A DNA stretch of 64,000 bases from Emydura subglobosa (GCA_007922225.1 ML679972.1:38043121-38107120), one strand, 5' to 3'; counted from the stretch's first letter, positions 43,381 to 54,980 are shown. A program made the numbers and translations. Notes: generated by a model from the sequence alone, not told the origin.

Positions 43381-43589
43381 GGACATCGGGTTCACTCCCT
43401 TTGCAGGGGTCAGCACAAGCTAGTGGAGGATTGGCTTCCCCAGGTGGTTACGTGGAACGACCCTGCAGAGGGGCCAGACCTGGGCCAGGATGAATAGCAA
43501 GGGACTTTCCTGGAGGACGCCTGTCACATGTGGACTCTGTGGACTCTGTGGGCCCATCACATGTGGACTCTGTCCCAGCAACCCCCCTG

Positions 43590-43665
43590 CCTCCTGCTCT
43601 AACCACTGGACCCCACAGCCCTCCCAGTGTTTGGGAAAGAACCCAGGAGTCCTGACACCCACCCA
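43590..43665 (-). repeat. SINE head (minus)
   Basis: CTAACCACTGGACCCCACAG and GAACCCAGGAGTCCTGACAC. Just upstream, CACATGTGGACTCTGT is repeated (43526, 43558). Confidence 0.7.
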
Positions 43666-44049
43666 TTCCCCTGAAACATCAAACCCCTGAAGCTGCCAAT
43701 TTGCCTCAGGGTGCCAGCCGGTCGCATCCCCCCTTCTCCCCTCCAGTCCCTCCCAGCTTCCCCATCCCTGCACGTGGCTATTTACTGGGCGAGGTCCAGC
43801 CCTGCTGCCCCTTCAATTTCCGCAGCAGTCGCAGGTAACTGTAGAGCAAACAGCTGTGGCCGGGCGGGAGGATCCAGGCTGCTCCGGGGATCCTGCTGCC
43901 TGCTCCCTTCGTTCTGCCTCAGCTTCGCTCGGTGCTTTTCGATTTCCCAGCACGAAAGACCTGGCAACTAATGTCTGTCGCTCCCCTTGAATGTGAGCAG
44001 CGAGAGTCTTTCAGTCCCAGGCCTCGGAATGACGTCGCAGAGAACTGGA

Positions 44050-45012
44050 GACTGACACACACACATGCTGCTGTGCGCACACGCGCGCGCACACACACAC
44101 CTTGTAAGCACAAACACTGATACACACACTCATATGCACTCACACACAAATAGCCATGCACACACACAACTTGTAAGCACAAACACTGATACACACTCAC
44201 AGATATGCACACAACTTGTAAGCATACACACACAGAGAGATGCACACACATACAACTTGTAAGCACACTGACACACATTCCCACATGGATATATATACAC
44301 ACACATTATAAGCATGCATGTACACACTTGTCAGCACACACAGACAGCTATGCACACATACAACTTATAAGCACAAATACTGGTATACACACACGATGCA
44401 CTCACACACACAACTTGTAAGACTATGCACACACAGAGATGCATGCACACGCACAACTAGTAAGCAGAAACACAGACACAGACACTGGTATGCACACACA
44501 CAAATTTTAAGCACACACAGATGCACAGCGATATCCACCCACACACAATTTGTAAGCACAAACACTGATACACACACTATGTATACACACAGCTTGTTAG
44601 CACACACACAGACATGCATACGCACACAACTTGTAAGCCCACAGACTGACACACACACACTGATATGCACACAGATATGCACCCACACAACTTGTAACCA
44701 CAAATTGATACACACTATGCACTCTCACACACACAGATATGCACACACACAACTTGTAAGCACACACACACCTAGATGTAGACACATTCAACATGTAAGC
44801 ACACCAACACACACACACAGCTAGTAAGTGTGCATGCACACACACCCAGAGATGCATGCACACACACAACTTGTAAGCTCACCCATGTAAGCAGAAACAC
44901 ACAGATATGCACAAACACACAGATACACACACACACACACCTTGTAAGCCCAAATACTGATACACACATTGATATGCACACACACACACACAACTTGTGA
45001 GCAGCCACCAAT
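44050..45012. repeat. CA-rich minisatellite, ~20 units of CACAACTTGTAAGCACA
   Basis: About 20 copies of CTTGTAAGC(A) at 36-64-bp spacing, separated by (CA)n and CTGATA(C)A. Both strands give long Cys/Val or His/Thr frames that are not genes. Confidence 0.95.
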
Positions 45013-45039
45013 ACACAAACACCCCACACATAATTAGAC

Positions 45040-45480
45040 TTGACAAAATTCGTATTTTATTTTTTATAATTCTGACAGATAATATCTATATATATATTGT
45101 TAAACTTTTAAAAATTTTGTATCAATTTAAATATTCACAGCTGCAGGAAATTGGTGGGTCAGCCATTTATTTAATGATAGCAGATGTTGTGATTCAACTC
45201 TTCATAAACTGTTAAAACACAAATTGTCAACATCGCATGTCAAAATATACAAAGTAAATAGCCTTAAATCAATAAATCCTACCCGCTTTTACCATTCATT
45301 CACTAGTCCATTTGTAACAAGCCTATTGCAAAAGTATAAATCACTGGATTTTGAGTCAAGTTCCCAAGACAATTTTTCTTACTGTGCATATTGTAAATTT
45401 CAGTTATCATCAGTGGAAATATTGGTAGGTTTGTGTGAAATTGACATTTATCGACATTTACTGATAAAAATCTAATCGTT
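45040..45480 (-). mobile_element. AT-rich insertion, unclassified retroelement-like
   Basis: Sharp drop in GC at about 45035. On the minus strand there is one open frame (45303-45668, 121 codons) without a recognised domain, and repeated GTCGATAAATGTC words. It ends, on the minus strand, in AAAAAATAAAATACG. The family is not recognised. Confidence 0.35.
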
Positions 45481-46015
45481 CCAAGACCACCTGTGATGTG
45501 ATCTCCCCTTTGCCAAGTCATAGCTGGTTTCAGGGCCTTGCAGTTTTCCATTGGAAAAGAAATCTGTGATGCAGAGTCTGGGTATTTTCTGAATATAACT
45601 AGTTTATTTACATCGTATGTACCAGTCCTGGAACAGAGGCGGTCACAAATGGCATGTAGGCAACCCACTCTATCAACTTTCAGCCCATTAAGCCCTGCAC
45701 CAATGCTCAGATCCCAGGGAGCATTTTTGCCTCAGGAATTGACCCTAATTAGACTGATGAAGGCAGGGAGGAAATATCCTAGCCCCTTGCAAGTTGCAAC
45801 AGCTCCCTGAGAAAGAAATCATCGTGACGCTAACAGCAACTCTGCGCACCTCGAAAGGCCAAAAGCAGCCCGGCTGCAAAGAATGCACTTGCAAAATTAA
45901 CAGTGCCACCTGGTGCCTCCCACCAGAGCAACACACACGCTGTATCCGTCCACACATATATCGACACATACGCACTCAGACACTGTGTTACGCGAGGTTC
46001 TGCCAACCCAAAACT
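45481..46015 (-). mobile_element. Retroelement-like segment with antisense poly-A signal
   Basis: On the minus strand ATGTAAATAAACTAGTTATA (near 45600) resembles an R region, followed by CCAGACTCTGCATCACAG. The rest (45680-46015) shows no domain. May join the neighbouring LTR-like segment. Confidence 0.3.
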
Positions 46016-46530
46016 TGTGGTAACCCTATTATGCGTGAGATGGTGTCAGGACATAAGTCAAATGGAGACACGGCCGTCCAGCTGATAGATGGACTGGTAG
46101 AAAAAGTATCACACAAAAGTGCTCCTATTTCAAAGCTGTACTTTACGTAGGCTCAAGCACTTACACACGTCCGCAACAGCTTAGTAAACACACCCCAACC
46201 CTCAAGCCTCAATAATTACCGAAGTCTGGGGCAGCTTTCAAGTGGAACCAGCGACGGCTTTCCGATTGGCCTGATCTTCCGGCTGTCATTGGAGGATCCA
46301 GAAGGTGTGTCCAAGAAGAGATCCCAAAGAGTTCAAGCCTCTTCCCACCCATTTATCCTTGTTAGTAGACGATAATGTGCCAAGAAAAAGAAAACTTCTT
46401 GGGCCGACCGTTTCAAGCGAGGCCTAAGGCCGTCAGTGTACTTAATTAACTAGATGTGTTCTTACAGAAGCTACATATCTGAGGCCGGAGGCCATGCATA
46501 AATAAGCTTATTGGTTTTTTCCTGAAACAC
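46016..46530 (-). mobile_element. LTR-like element (minus), decayed
   Basis: Read on the minus strand: TTATTTATGCATGG near the start, an AAGGATAAATGGGTGG TATA-like box, CCAAT boxes (GGCCAATCGG), then a degraded poly-A signal (CTACGTAAAGTACAGC) before a short U5-like end with TTACCACA. Ends TG...CA fit but no target duplication is seen. An old endogenous-retrovirus LTR is the best guess; no coding region is present. Confidence 0.4.
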
Positions 46531-46739
46531 AAATCCCAGCACATCCATCAGAGCATCACGGAGGAGGTGCAGGGTCAGGCAAGGGTTGAGCAAGAGGCTC
46601 CCCTCCCCTCCTGGCTTAGTCATGTCAAGACTGCCCAGGCCTGCGGAAAAGCCTACCATGTTTGGCTGCTGATGGTAATATTGCACTATCGAGTGGTCCC
46701 TGGCCCTTTTACTGGTCTACCAAAATCTCCCCATACAAC

Positions 46740-47015
46740 TGCACCTGCAACTGGTGTGTGCACACGTGTATGCACAAAATTGGTGTAGGCCCATACATTG
46801 GTGCACACACACTCACATGCTATTGGTGTAGTCCCATACGTGGTTTGTTTGAGTGCCCTCTCCACCTTCCAGTCTTGGGGTAGGCTCAGACATTGGTGCC
46901 CGTTCACACACACACACACACACACACAATTTGCATGAGCCCATACACTGGTGAATGCACACACACACAACTGGGGTGAGCCCATACATTGGTACACGCT
47001 CGCACATGCACACCC
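46740..47015. repeat. CA minisatellite with 'gagcccatacattggtg' units
   Basis: Five to six imperfect units (CCCATACATTGGTGCACACA, GAGCCCATACACTGGTGAAT) with a (CA)12 run at 46905-46928. Confidence 0.85.
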
Positions 47016-47499
47016 ACACCCCCAGAGCAAAAGGGGGTATTTCCACGGCCCGCTGTGAGAACTCACGCACAGCCCAGGTATGAGTTCCCACTGGATGCAC
47101 CCCATAAACCCACCACAGCCGGCAAGATCCCCCTGACCATTTACTGCTAGATCGTGGGGGGAGGATAAGCCGGGACCTTCACCATCCCAAAGCGCAGGGC
47201 CCTGGCCCTGAAGGTGCAGCCCTGCCAACTGGCCGTTCCTAGCAGGCTGCTGTTGTTGCCAGGATCTGCCCCTAGAGGGGGACATTCCACCCTGCGCCTA
47301 TGGGGCAGCACAGCACTGGGGTGTGGCTGAGCTCGTGACTGTCCCTAGGGCTGGTCCTGAGTCTGCATCTGCGGCTTCTCCCCTGCGGAGCCCACAACGG
47401 CCTCAGGTGGGACGGGCTAAGGAGGGCCATTGATTGACTGTTCCAATCGAACGGCTCATGAGGTCTAAGGACCATAGGGCTGCCGCTGATGGTTATAGC

Positions 47500-47835
47500 G
47501 GCCTCTAGCACATACATGCACATATACATGTGTGCACACCCTTGCATACACACGCACCTGTCCGTGCACTCACCCACACACTGGTGTATACCCATGCATA
47601 CCTCCATACACACATGCAAAATCCACCATACCTGTGTAAACCCATGCACTCATACAAACACACTTGTGTATACCTCCATATACACATGCAAAATCCACAC
47701 ACACACCTGTGTAAACCCATGCACTCATGCAAACACACCCATGCATACATCCATACACACAAACCTATGCACTCACTCACACTCACCCGTGTATACCCAT
47801 GCACGTGCACACACACACACACACACACACGTGCA
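47500..47835. repeat. CA minisatellite with 'tgtgtaaacccatgcactca' units
   Basis: About six units of ~55-60 bp (CTGTGTAAACCCATGCACTC), ending in a (CA)n run at 47806-47830 that abuts the AT-rich frame. Confidence 0.85.
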
Positions 47836-47849
47836 GTTGCTCCCCTGGC

Positions 47850-48092
47850 CAAGCAAGGATATTTTAAAAATGAATTACTAATACAATCATTTAAAAAATA
47901 TTTAATACCAATTCCCTGACATCTTAAATTACTCCATTTTAAAAACTCTTCATCTCTCCACGTTTTAGGATTAGCCGTTTTAGCACTATATATTAAAATT
48001 TTCTCCACTAAATTTTCCCCAGCATATAAAAACGAGAAATCTATCCAATCATCTTTGGAGACAATATGTCTCCTCCATTTACGAATTAACAT
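47850..48092 (-). pseudogene. Truncated retroviral gag-like open frame (uncertain)
   Basis: From ATG at 48092 an uninterrupted ~81-codon frame with A-rich codon use (Ile, Lys, Asn, Phe heavy) runs until it is cut by the CA array. It contains KTWRDEEFLKWSNL. I do not recognise a family. Position 72 nt after the end of an LTR-like element, and strand agreement, suggest the start of a gag-type protein of an endogenous retrovirus. The remainder is missing. Confidence 0.35.
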
Positions 48093-48164
48093 GTTTGGAA
48101 TTTGGGTACTAAATTTTGTAACTGCTAAACCCCCGTCTCTAGTTTTAGCCAGTATTCAGGGCAT

Positions 48165-48571
48165 TGTCGGATTCTTTCCATTAGGAGGAGAAACTGATGC
48201 TTCTATTCCTTGCTGCAAGCTTGTTTATTGAGGAGGGATACACGCACGGTCCTGCCTCCCTGAACACAGCAGAAGCAAACAACAAGAGGCACTTTCCTCA
48301 CTCACAATTTCCATGCCTGCTTCCCCTGCTGGTCTTGTGCCCCAAGGAGCTCTGTCCTGCTGCCTCCTCTCAGGATGATGCTCACAACTGCTTCTCTTGC
48401 TGGCTACTGCCTCACATGCAGCTGCAACCAGTCAACCTCCCCATCCCCTATGTTTGCAGTCAGTCTCAGGAGAACCCCCTTTGCCCAAATGGCTTAGTGC
48501 TGCTTAGCTTTTGCTTGCGACTGGTCACATTGGATGGTGGCTTCTATCAGACCCAGCTATCTCACACCACA
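48165..48571 (-). mobile_element. LTR-like element (minus), 5' of the gag-like frame
   Basis: On the minus strand the element runs from TGTGGTGTGAGATAGC to ATCCGACA. AATAAACAAGCTTGCAGC (signal at 48229-48224) lies 60 nt before that end, a normal U5 size. The 72-nt leader that follows would hold the primer site, but no standard tRNA match is obvious. Target duplications not found. Confidence 0.45.
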
Positions 48572-48649
48572 TAGGGGCTTAATTGCTGCTTCATTTAGCC
48601 TGAGAGCAAACCCATTGGCTCCAACCAAGGCTGTGATTGACAGTAGCTA

Positions 48650-48800
48650 TCAACACCTTCCAGCATAACAGCACAAACGCACACACAGAAATACCCCTGC
48701 ATGCACACAACCGTACATATGTATACACGTGCATATACATAGATGCATTAACATATGTGCTTCCAGGTTGTGCATGTGTGTGCGTGTGTGTCCATTTTTG
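48650..48800. repeat. Degenerate CA/TG repeat
   Basis: CACAAACGCACACACAG, GTATACACGTGCATATACAT, TGTGCATGTGTGTGCGTGTG. Confidence 0.8.
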
Positions 48801-49149
48801 TGCTAACCAGCTCTTTTGTGCAGGGATCAGTCTCAGTCCCCACAAACGCCCCTCACTGGTCTCTTGAAAAACAAGAAGAGAAAAAAATCAATAAAAACAT
48901 CCGTGCAAGGTGCCCGATTCCCTCCACCCCACACACCTGGTCAGCCAATCAGCAGGGTTCCCCCCCTAACCCCACAGCTGGGGCTGCCCTTCTTCGCAGC
49001 AGCCAGGCTCTGGATTGGCCTGTGAAGCCAGCGCAGTGGAGCCATTCCCAGCAGCGATAAATCAGCACCTCGATTTGCCTCTTCGGCACCACGCCAAAGG
49101 CAGCCGTGCTGGGGCAGCCTTGTCACAGGCGTGGCCCTCGCGAGGCGGC

Positions 49150-49390
49150 GTCCTTGTCATTGCGAGGCAGCACAGCACAGTGCTCGGAGCCTGGAGACCT
49201 GGGTTTTCCTCCCCCCTCCGTCACTGCCATGCCGGATGACCTTGGGCAAGTCACTTCCCCGCCTTGTGCCTCAGTTTCCCCTCCCACCTTCTGTCTCTTT
49301 TCTCTGTCAGTGCTTTGTCGCTCACTCAGCAGTCGTGCAGCACCTGGGCCAGGGGGGGCCCTGATCTCAGCCGAGATACCATAACACACA
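49150..49390 (+). repeat. MIR-like SINE
   Basis: GAGACCTGGGTTTTCCTCCC, GATGACCTTGGGCAAGTCAC, GTGCCTCAGTTTCCCCTCCC, tail GTGCAGCACCTGGGCCAG. Confidence 0.8.
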
Positions 49391-49679
49391 GAATAGGAGC
49401 TTGAAAACTTGTTGGGATCAGAGGCCTTGTATATCCCATCCCTGTCTGCTGCTATTGGCCTGCTTTAACTGCTCCCTGATTGCCGCCTGCCTCTGATGTG
49501 GCAGCTGGGGGGGGGGGAGAGAAAGCGGAAGGGGGCGGCCCTTGGAAATCAAGGCTCTCTGCTAATCAGCCCTATTCTTTCTGGCCCTCGGGATGAGGGT
49601 GGAGCAGGGCCAGCTGTGTGGGCTGGACCGACTATGGAGTGAGAGGGGGACAGAGAGATGCTGGCAAACCCAGGTGGGC

Positions 49680-49795
49680 AGTTTTTGGGTCTAGGGGGCG
49701 CCGCGCTGCAGGGATCGGGGTGGGGATGCAGTAGAGGCTGCTCTCCCTTCTTGGCCTCCATGGCCCAGCGCAATGCTGGGGGCAGGCGGTCTGCG
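49680..49795 (+). repeat. CTCF-motif dispersed repeat
   Basis: CTAGGGGGCGCCGCGCTGCA, GGGGATGCAGTAGAGGCTGC, CAATGCTGGGGGCAGGCGG: the same unit order as at 22.1 kb. Confidence 0.6.
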
Positions 49796-51284
49796 AAGGT
49801 ACCATGAATTGAGGCCTCGACCACTTGCGGTCATCTTAGATCTCAAGCAGTCTGTCTGTCCATCCCCCATGCTCTCCCTGTGCTGTCTGACCTCTGTAGT
49901 TTCTAGGTGCTTTTACTCCTCCACCTTCGTTGTACAAGGTGGCCTCTGTGTCCCACCCCAGAGGTGGCCACATTTCCCCTCCGGTTCCATCCCAGCTTTC
50001 CAGGGCTGGGGAGTCCCTCGGCGTTCGTCCATGGAGCGTCCCTGCTGCATTACCTCTGCCCAGCTCAGCTGACCGGGGTTGCCCAGGGTGGGAAGTGGCA
50101 GGATTTACAGCTGCCTTCGGCTGGAGCCGCCGGGAATGAGGCGAGCGGGAAAATCGATGGCGTGATTGATCTGCCCTCGGCGTCGGCTGGTCCATCACCC
50201 CGGGGAACGGGATAAAGCCATCACCTGTGTCATCACGAGTGCTGCCAGGCAAGGGGGGCAGGCGGGTACATAAAAGGGGCGCTGTGCCCCTGAGTGGATA
50301 CGGATGAGGGGCAGAGGCACATTCAACCCCTCTCTCCATCTCATGGCCAGGGGTATTAATGAAGATGGGAGGATCCTGAGCCCATTGAGGGGATCATAGG
50401 AGAAGGGATGGGGACTGGGGGTCGCAGGGCTGGGCCAGCAGGGGGCTGCAGGTCAGGAGTGAGGAGCACTGACAGGACTGGGGGGGGAGCCCTCTTCTGA
50501 AGACCACAGCAGATATTTCCATGGTTTCCATCCCTGGCATGGGCGAGATGGGATCTGAGCCAGGGCTACCTCCCCCCGCCTCACCCGCTCACCCCTACGC
50601 ACGTGGAACCCAGCACATCCAACCCCCGCCCCTCCATCCAACAGTCCCCAGTGGGGCACCGAACCAGCCACCTTCACCACCACGGCACAGCCCTGTCGCA
50701 AAGAAACAGCCGCTTCTGCTGGTGGCAGTGGTAGACTGTTATCCCCAAGACAAATGTCCCCAAACAGCTGCACTTCCCCCGCCCGCCCATCCTTGGATCC
50801 TCAGCTTCGTTAGTCAGATAATTAACATCCTATTTCTCCAGCTTTTCCCTCTTGAACCTGGAGCCGAAAACACCCAGCAAATCTCATTCCTTCCCCCTTC
50901 CCTGGCCTGATTAGCCATCCCAGCTGCCCCTGCTTCTCAATTCTCTTTGTGGGGGTGTCTCAGTCCCATTGCTCCTCTGGGTAGATGCCAATCAACCTTG
51001 TCCCCCCCACACATGTAGCCCAGAGAGCAGACAGGAGCGTTAACAGCTGGGATGGATCCTTGTGCTGCACAGAGCTGAAATCCTGCCAGGGCTTTCCCTG
51101 GCACCAACACCCCTTGCTCTGCACTATCACCCCTCCAGCCCCCACCAGCTGCACCCAGCCCTGCACCCCCCTCCGTCAAGGCCCCTTGCCACCTGAAGGA
51201 TCCCGCATGACTCCACCCCTAGCGCCAGATGTGATGGTCACAGGGTCGCTAGCACCTTGGCAGGTGGGTGCGAATTTTGGCTCA
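49796..51284. other. Gene-free
   Basis: Overlapping GC-rich frames up to 167 codons without domains. TTAGTCAGATAATTAACATC (50809) is a short AT-type patch. No repeat is recognised. Confidence 0.4.
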
Positions 51285-51470
51285 AGCACAAGGGGGGCTG
51301 GGAGCTAGGAATCCTGGGTTCTAGCCTCATCTTTGTCACAGACCTTGGGCAAGTCACTCGGAGCCTCAGTTTCCCCATCTGTGCAATGGGGACAATGGTC
51401 TTGCCCTGCCTCACAGAACGGGAGGCCAAATCCGCTCATAAGCATCGTCATCATTGTCTTCTTCTTGTGC
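51285..51470 (+). repeat. MIR-like SINE
   Basis: GGAATCCTGGGTTCTAGCC, GACCTTGGGCAAGTCACTCG, GCCTCAGTTTCCCCATCTGT, AATGGGGACAATGGTCTTG. Confidence 0.85.
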
Positions 51471-51869
51471 ACAGCACAGGAAAAGCAACGGGCTGGGACA
51501 ATCATTGAATCTTGAGATTCAAAAGCCGCCCGAACATTTCAGGGCTCGCTAGCTGTCTTGCCATTCTGCCACCCCTGGAAGCACGAGTGGGCCATGGCCC
51601 ATCGTATGTGGCGTGGTTGGCACCTCGCCACGGTCCCATTCGGTGAGTCTTCGGTCTTCCACTGGGGGAGGAGATGGCCACGTCTGCGGCCGTCGTCCGG
51701 ACGCTGGTGAGGGCAGAATCCAGGAACGTCTTTTGTTGGATCTTCACTCATGTCTCTGTTTGGGACGTTGAAAGCGGCCCATGAGTCCAACCAGCCAATT
51801 CTGGCGCCCTTTGCATTGGCCTGTGAGGGGCACAGATACGAATTGTAATGAGGCCATAGAAGTAACTTC
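51471..51869. other. Gene-free, CpG-moderate
   Basis: GGCCACGTCTGCGGCCGTCG and neighbouring sequence do not match any family I recognise. Confidence 0.35.
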
Positions 51870-52265
51870 GATAGATAGAGGGGTGGATTGATGGGTGAGT
51901 GCGTGTGCGGAGGGAGGAATGGATGGAGGGGTGGGTGTGGGTGGGATGGATGGAGGGATGGGTAGAGTGGGTGTGAGGCGATAGATCGGTGGAATGGGGG
52001 GACGGGGTCAGCTGGACATATAGACATAAGGGTGTGTATGAAGACAGAGGGGAGTGTGGAGGTAGATAGGTAGACAGCTAGAAGGATGGGGTGGATGGAT
52101 AGATGGGGTGCGAATGGGGTGGTAGCCAGAGGGCTGTGTGTGGACACAGCTGGAAGGGTGAGGCAGATGGATAGATGGGGGGCAGATGGCGATGGTAGCT
52201 GGAGGGCTGTGTGTGGACACAGCTGGAAGGGTGGGCAAGGGATGGCTGGATCCATAGATGTGGGT
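51870..52265. repeat. GGAT minisatellite with duplicated ~75-bp units
   Basis: GGATGGATGGAGGGATGGG background; from 52125 the block AGGGCTGTGTGTGGACACAG plus CTGGAAGGGTG is duplicated at 75-bp spacing. Confidence 0.85.
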
Positions 52266-52844
52266 CACAGCATCGCACTGGGAGCACAACACTCTTAGTT
52301 TCCACCCTGCCCCCCAGGCCCTTTCCAGAGTCCTGGCTCCCTAGGACACCAGATCCTGACCCCCCAACCATCCCGAGCCCTGACTCATCCCCAGGTGCAG
52401 TGGCCAGGACTCGGGCCTGCGCTCGGGCTGCGCTCACGCTCCTGGCTCTGGGAACCCTGGGGTCACTGGGACAGGCTGGCCTCTCTTGGGCAGCCATTGC
52501 CAGGCCAGGGGCGGAGGGATTCCCCAGGTAGGGCTGACCCTGGGGCGGCCGGGCCGTGGTTATCACCACCTGCCCGGGTGTTATCATCTCCCGCCTCTCT
52601 GTTTGTGCACCGAGCCCTGCAAGAGCCACCGAGGAGAAGGAGCTGGGCGCCTTCTTTTAATGCAGCCGGGTTGCCATGGCAACCTCAGAGCCAGCTCCGA
52701 CCTCCACTGAGAGCCGGGCGCCAGAGTCCGGCCTGGGGCGCGGGAGAGCCCTGGTGGGGCCAGCGGGCAGCACTGGCGGGTAATGGAGAGTCTCAAAGAA
52801 CCACAAGGGCTGGCTGGGGCCAACCGCCTGAAAGAAAAACCCTG

Positions 52845-53010
52845 GGAGGGATAGATAGATGGATAGATAGACAGGGTGTAATGAGGGTGGACAGGTAGAG
52901 GTGTCTGAGGATGGATGGAGAGATGGAATGTGTTGATAGACAGAGAGAGGTGTTGCATGGAGATGGATGGATAGACAGACAGCGGAGGTGTTTGGAGGGA
53001 CGGATAGATA
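52845..53010. repeat. GATA/GGAT microsatellite
   Basis: GATAGATAGATGGATAGATA and GATGGATGGATAGACAGACA. Confidence 0.9.
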
Positions 53011-53264
53011 CAGTAGATGCTGCCGAGGCAGTGGCTAGCTGACCGCCCTGGTGGGCCCAGTCCAGCTGAGGCATTCGACTGGGCTCTTTCTTGTATCTCA
53101 GGCTAGAAACCCTTTTGTTTTTCTCCCCCGGCTGCTTTCACAAGGTCAGTCGCGTGGCTCCTGTGGAGAAAGTGATTTCGAGCCTCCCCCGGAGCTGCCC
53201 TGGGGGACCCCTGCAGCGGCGGAGATGCCAAGGGGACGCGCTTGTGGCTGAAGCGCAGCTCTGC

Positions 53265-53560
53265 AGTCTGGACTCCTGGGTTCTCCCCTCAGCTTGGGGA
53301 GGGGAGTGGTGTCTAGTGGTTAGAGTAGCAGGGGCGTGGGAATCAGGACTTCTGGGTTCAATAACCAGCTCAGGGAGGAGGAGAAGGGGTCCAATGGGTT
53401 ACAGCCAGGGTACAGAAGGTCAGGACACCTGGGTTCTATCCTGGATCTGGGAGAGGAGTAGGGTCTAGTGGTTGCGGCGGGGGGGGAACAGGGAGCCAGG
53501 ACTCCTGGGTTCTGTTCCCAACTCTACCACTGATGACTGTGAAGAACTCCTCTGGCCTCG
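53265..53560 (+). repeat. SINE with four tandem heads
   Basis: Four ~85-95-bp units with GTCTAGTGGTTAGAGTAG and GGACTCCTGGGTTCTGTTCC; a short body remnant follows. Confidence 0.8.
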
Positions 53561-54179
53561 CTATCCCACTCTGAAGGATCAGGGTGGCATGGAGCTGCCA
53601 GAAGGGGAAGTTACCCAGCCCTTTACCCCACGCGCCCCTTATTTCACGGGTGGCAGCGACACAACAACCTTCCGCCACCTCGCTCATACAGGGCACTGCC
53701 CTCCAGCGGAAGGGAAGGCTGCTGCACTGCCCCCATTTGACGGGGGAAACTGAGACACTAACTGCCCTGATTTCAGTAGGAAATCTGGTCCCAAATACCA
53801 TGGAGGAGCTGGACAGAAGTGACCTATGCGGGCCCACACAGATTAGAACCCAAGTCTGCTGGCTCCCAGCCCAGTGCCATGCCCACTAGACAGCACTGCC
53901 TTCCACACCCCATTGAACATGCTTTGAGACCCACATTTTCAACGTTCCCTCTCTCAGCTGGCTTTTTCTGCCTGTGCCACAGGCACTCGAACTCAGATCC
54001 CTTTAGTGTCCTTCAAAATACTCCAGTGCCCAAGAAAGTATTTGCATTCCCACCTCCTCGCCAGGGTCTGTAGGTCCCGTCCCACTCTATCTCGCGGCGT
54101 TCGCTCTTCGCACGTTCACTCCTCTGTAGATGGGCCCCTTTCCGGCTAGATCCGCTCCCCATTCCCCGCTCGGTTTATA
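53561..54179. other. Gene-free; antisense core at 53740-53900
   Basis: GACGGGGGAAACTGAGACAC and AGATTAGAACCCAAGTCTGC are a minus-strand MIR-like remnant. The rest is unremarkable. Confidence 0.5.
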
Positions 54180-54335
54180 AGGGGTGGAATGATCAGCATG
54201 GCCAGAGCGCACTGCGCTGTGCCTAGTCTCTGTCCCCCTCCTCCCCAGCACCCATAGGGGGCAGATCGGAGGCATGGCCAGGGCACACTGCGCTGTGGGT
54301 AATCTCTGCCCCTCAGGGCCCATAGGGGGTGGATG
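54180..54335 (+). repeat. 'GCGCACTGCGCTGTGGC' units, two in tandem
   Basis: GGCCAGAGCGCACTGCGCTG, GCCTAGTCTCTGTCCCCC, CATAGGGGGCAGATCGG, then the same order again. Confidence 0.75.
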
Positions 54336-54469
54336 GAGCCTGAGTTTGACCAGAATACAGGGCATGCAAAGGCTTAAAGGCTCCTGTCCCCAAGTGCACG
54401 GAGGGGAGAGCTGAGAATGATGTAGGCCGGGAAAGGAGGAATGGAGCAAAAAGCCAGAGCTGTGAACAG

Positions 54470-54575
54470 AACCCAGGGAGTCCTGACTCCCAGTTCTCAC
54501 TGCTGTAATCCACTGGACCCCACTCCCTCCCCAAAGCTGGGGATAGAACCCAGGAGTCCTGACTGGAGCACTTGT
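54470..54575 (-). repeat. SINE heads in tandem (minus)
   Basis: ACCCAGGGAGTCCTGACTCC, AATCCACTGGACCCCACTCC, ATAGAACCCAGGAGTCCTGA. Confidence 0.75.
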
Positions 54576-54684
54576 GCCTTAGCCACAAGCCGAACCCCTG
54601 GGCATGTCAGCAGCTGGATGGGATGCCCTGTGGGAGCACGAAGTGTTACCCTAAATCAGACAAATACCTGGGTTCTGTGGAGTC

Positions 54685-54980
54685 CTGGTCCATGACTGGG
54701 GTGCCTAGGTGCTACCGTAATACACCTACTAGCCATAAAAATATACAGCGCCTGGCACCATAGGGGTCTGGTCCATGACTGGGGTTCCTAGGGGCCACTG
54801 TAATTCACCTAATGACAAAACAAATGTACAGTGCCTAGCATCATGTGGGCCTGGATCATGAATCGGGTGCCTAGGCACTACCGTAATACACCTAATAGCA
54901 ACAAAAATGTACAGCCCCCAGCACACTGGAAACCTAGTCCACGACTAGGGCTCCAAGCTGATAGGGTAATAATAACAGGG
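54685..54980 (+). repeat. Tandem SINE-tail array, about three units
   Basis: GCCTAGGTGCTACCGTAATA, CACCTACTAGCCATAAAAAT, GCCTGGCACCATAGGGG, repeated at ~95-bp spacing and closing with GGGTAATAATAACAGGG. Confidence 0.85.

Noticed and set aside
44318..44824. Long His/Thr-rich and Cys/Val-rich ORFs on both strands
   Set aside because: They arise from the CA minisatellite; the stop-free reading is due to the repeat.
44050..45012. CRISPR-like array (regular CTTGTAAGC repeats with spacers)
   Set aside because: The repeat is 9 bp, the spacing is irregular and the 'spacers' are CA repeats, in a vertebrate genome.
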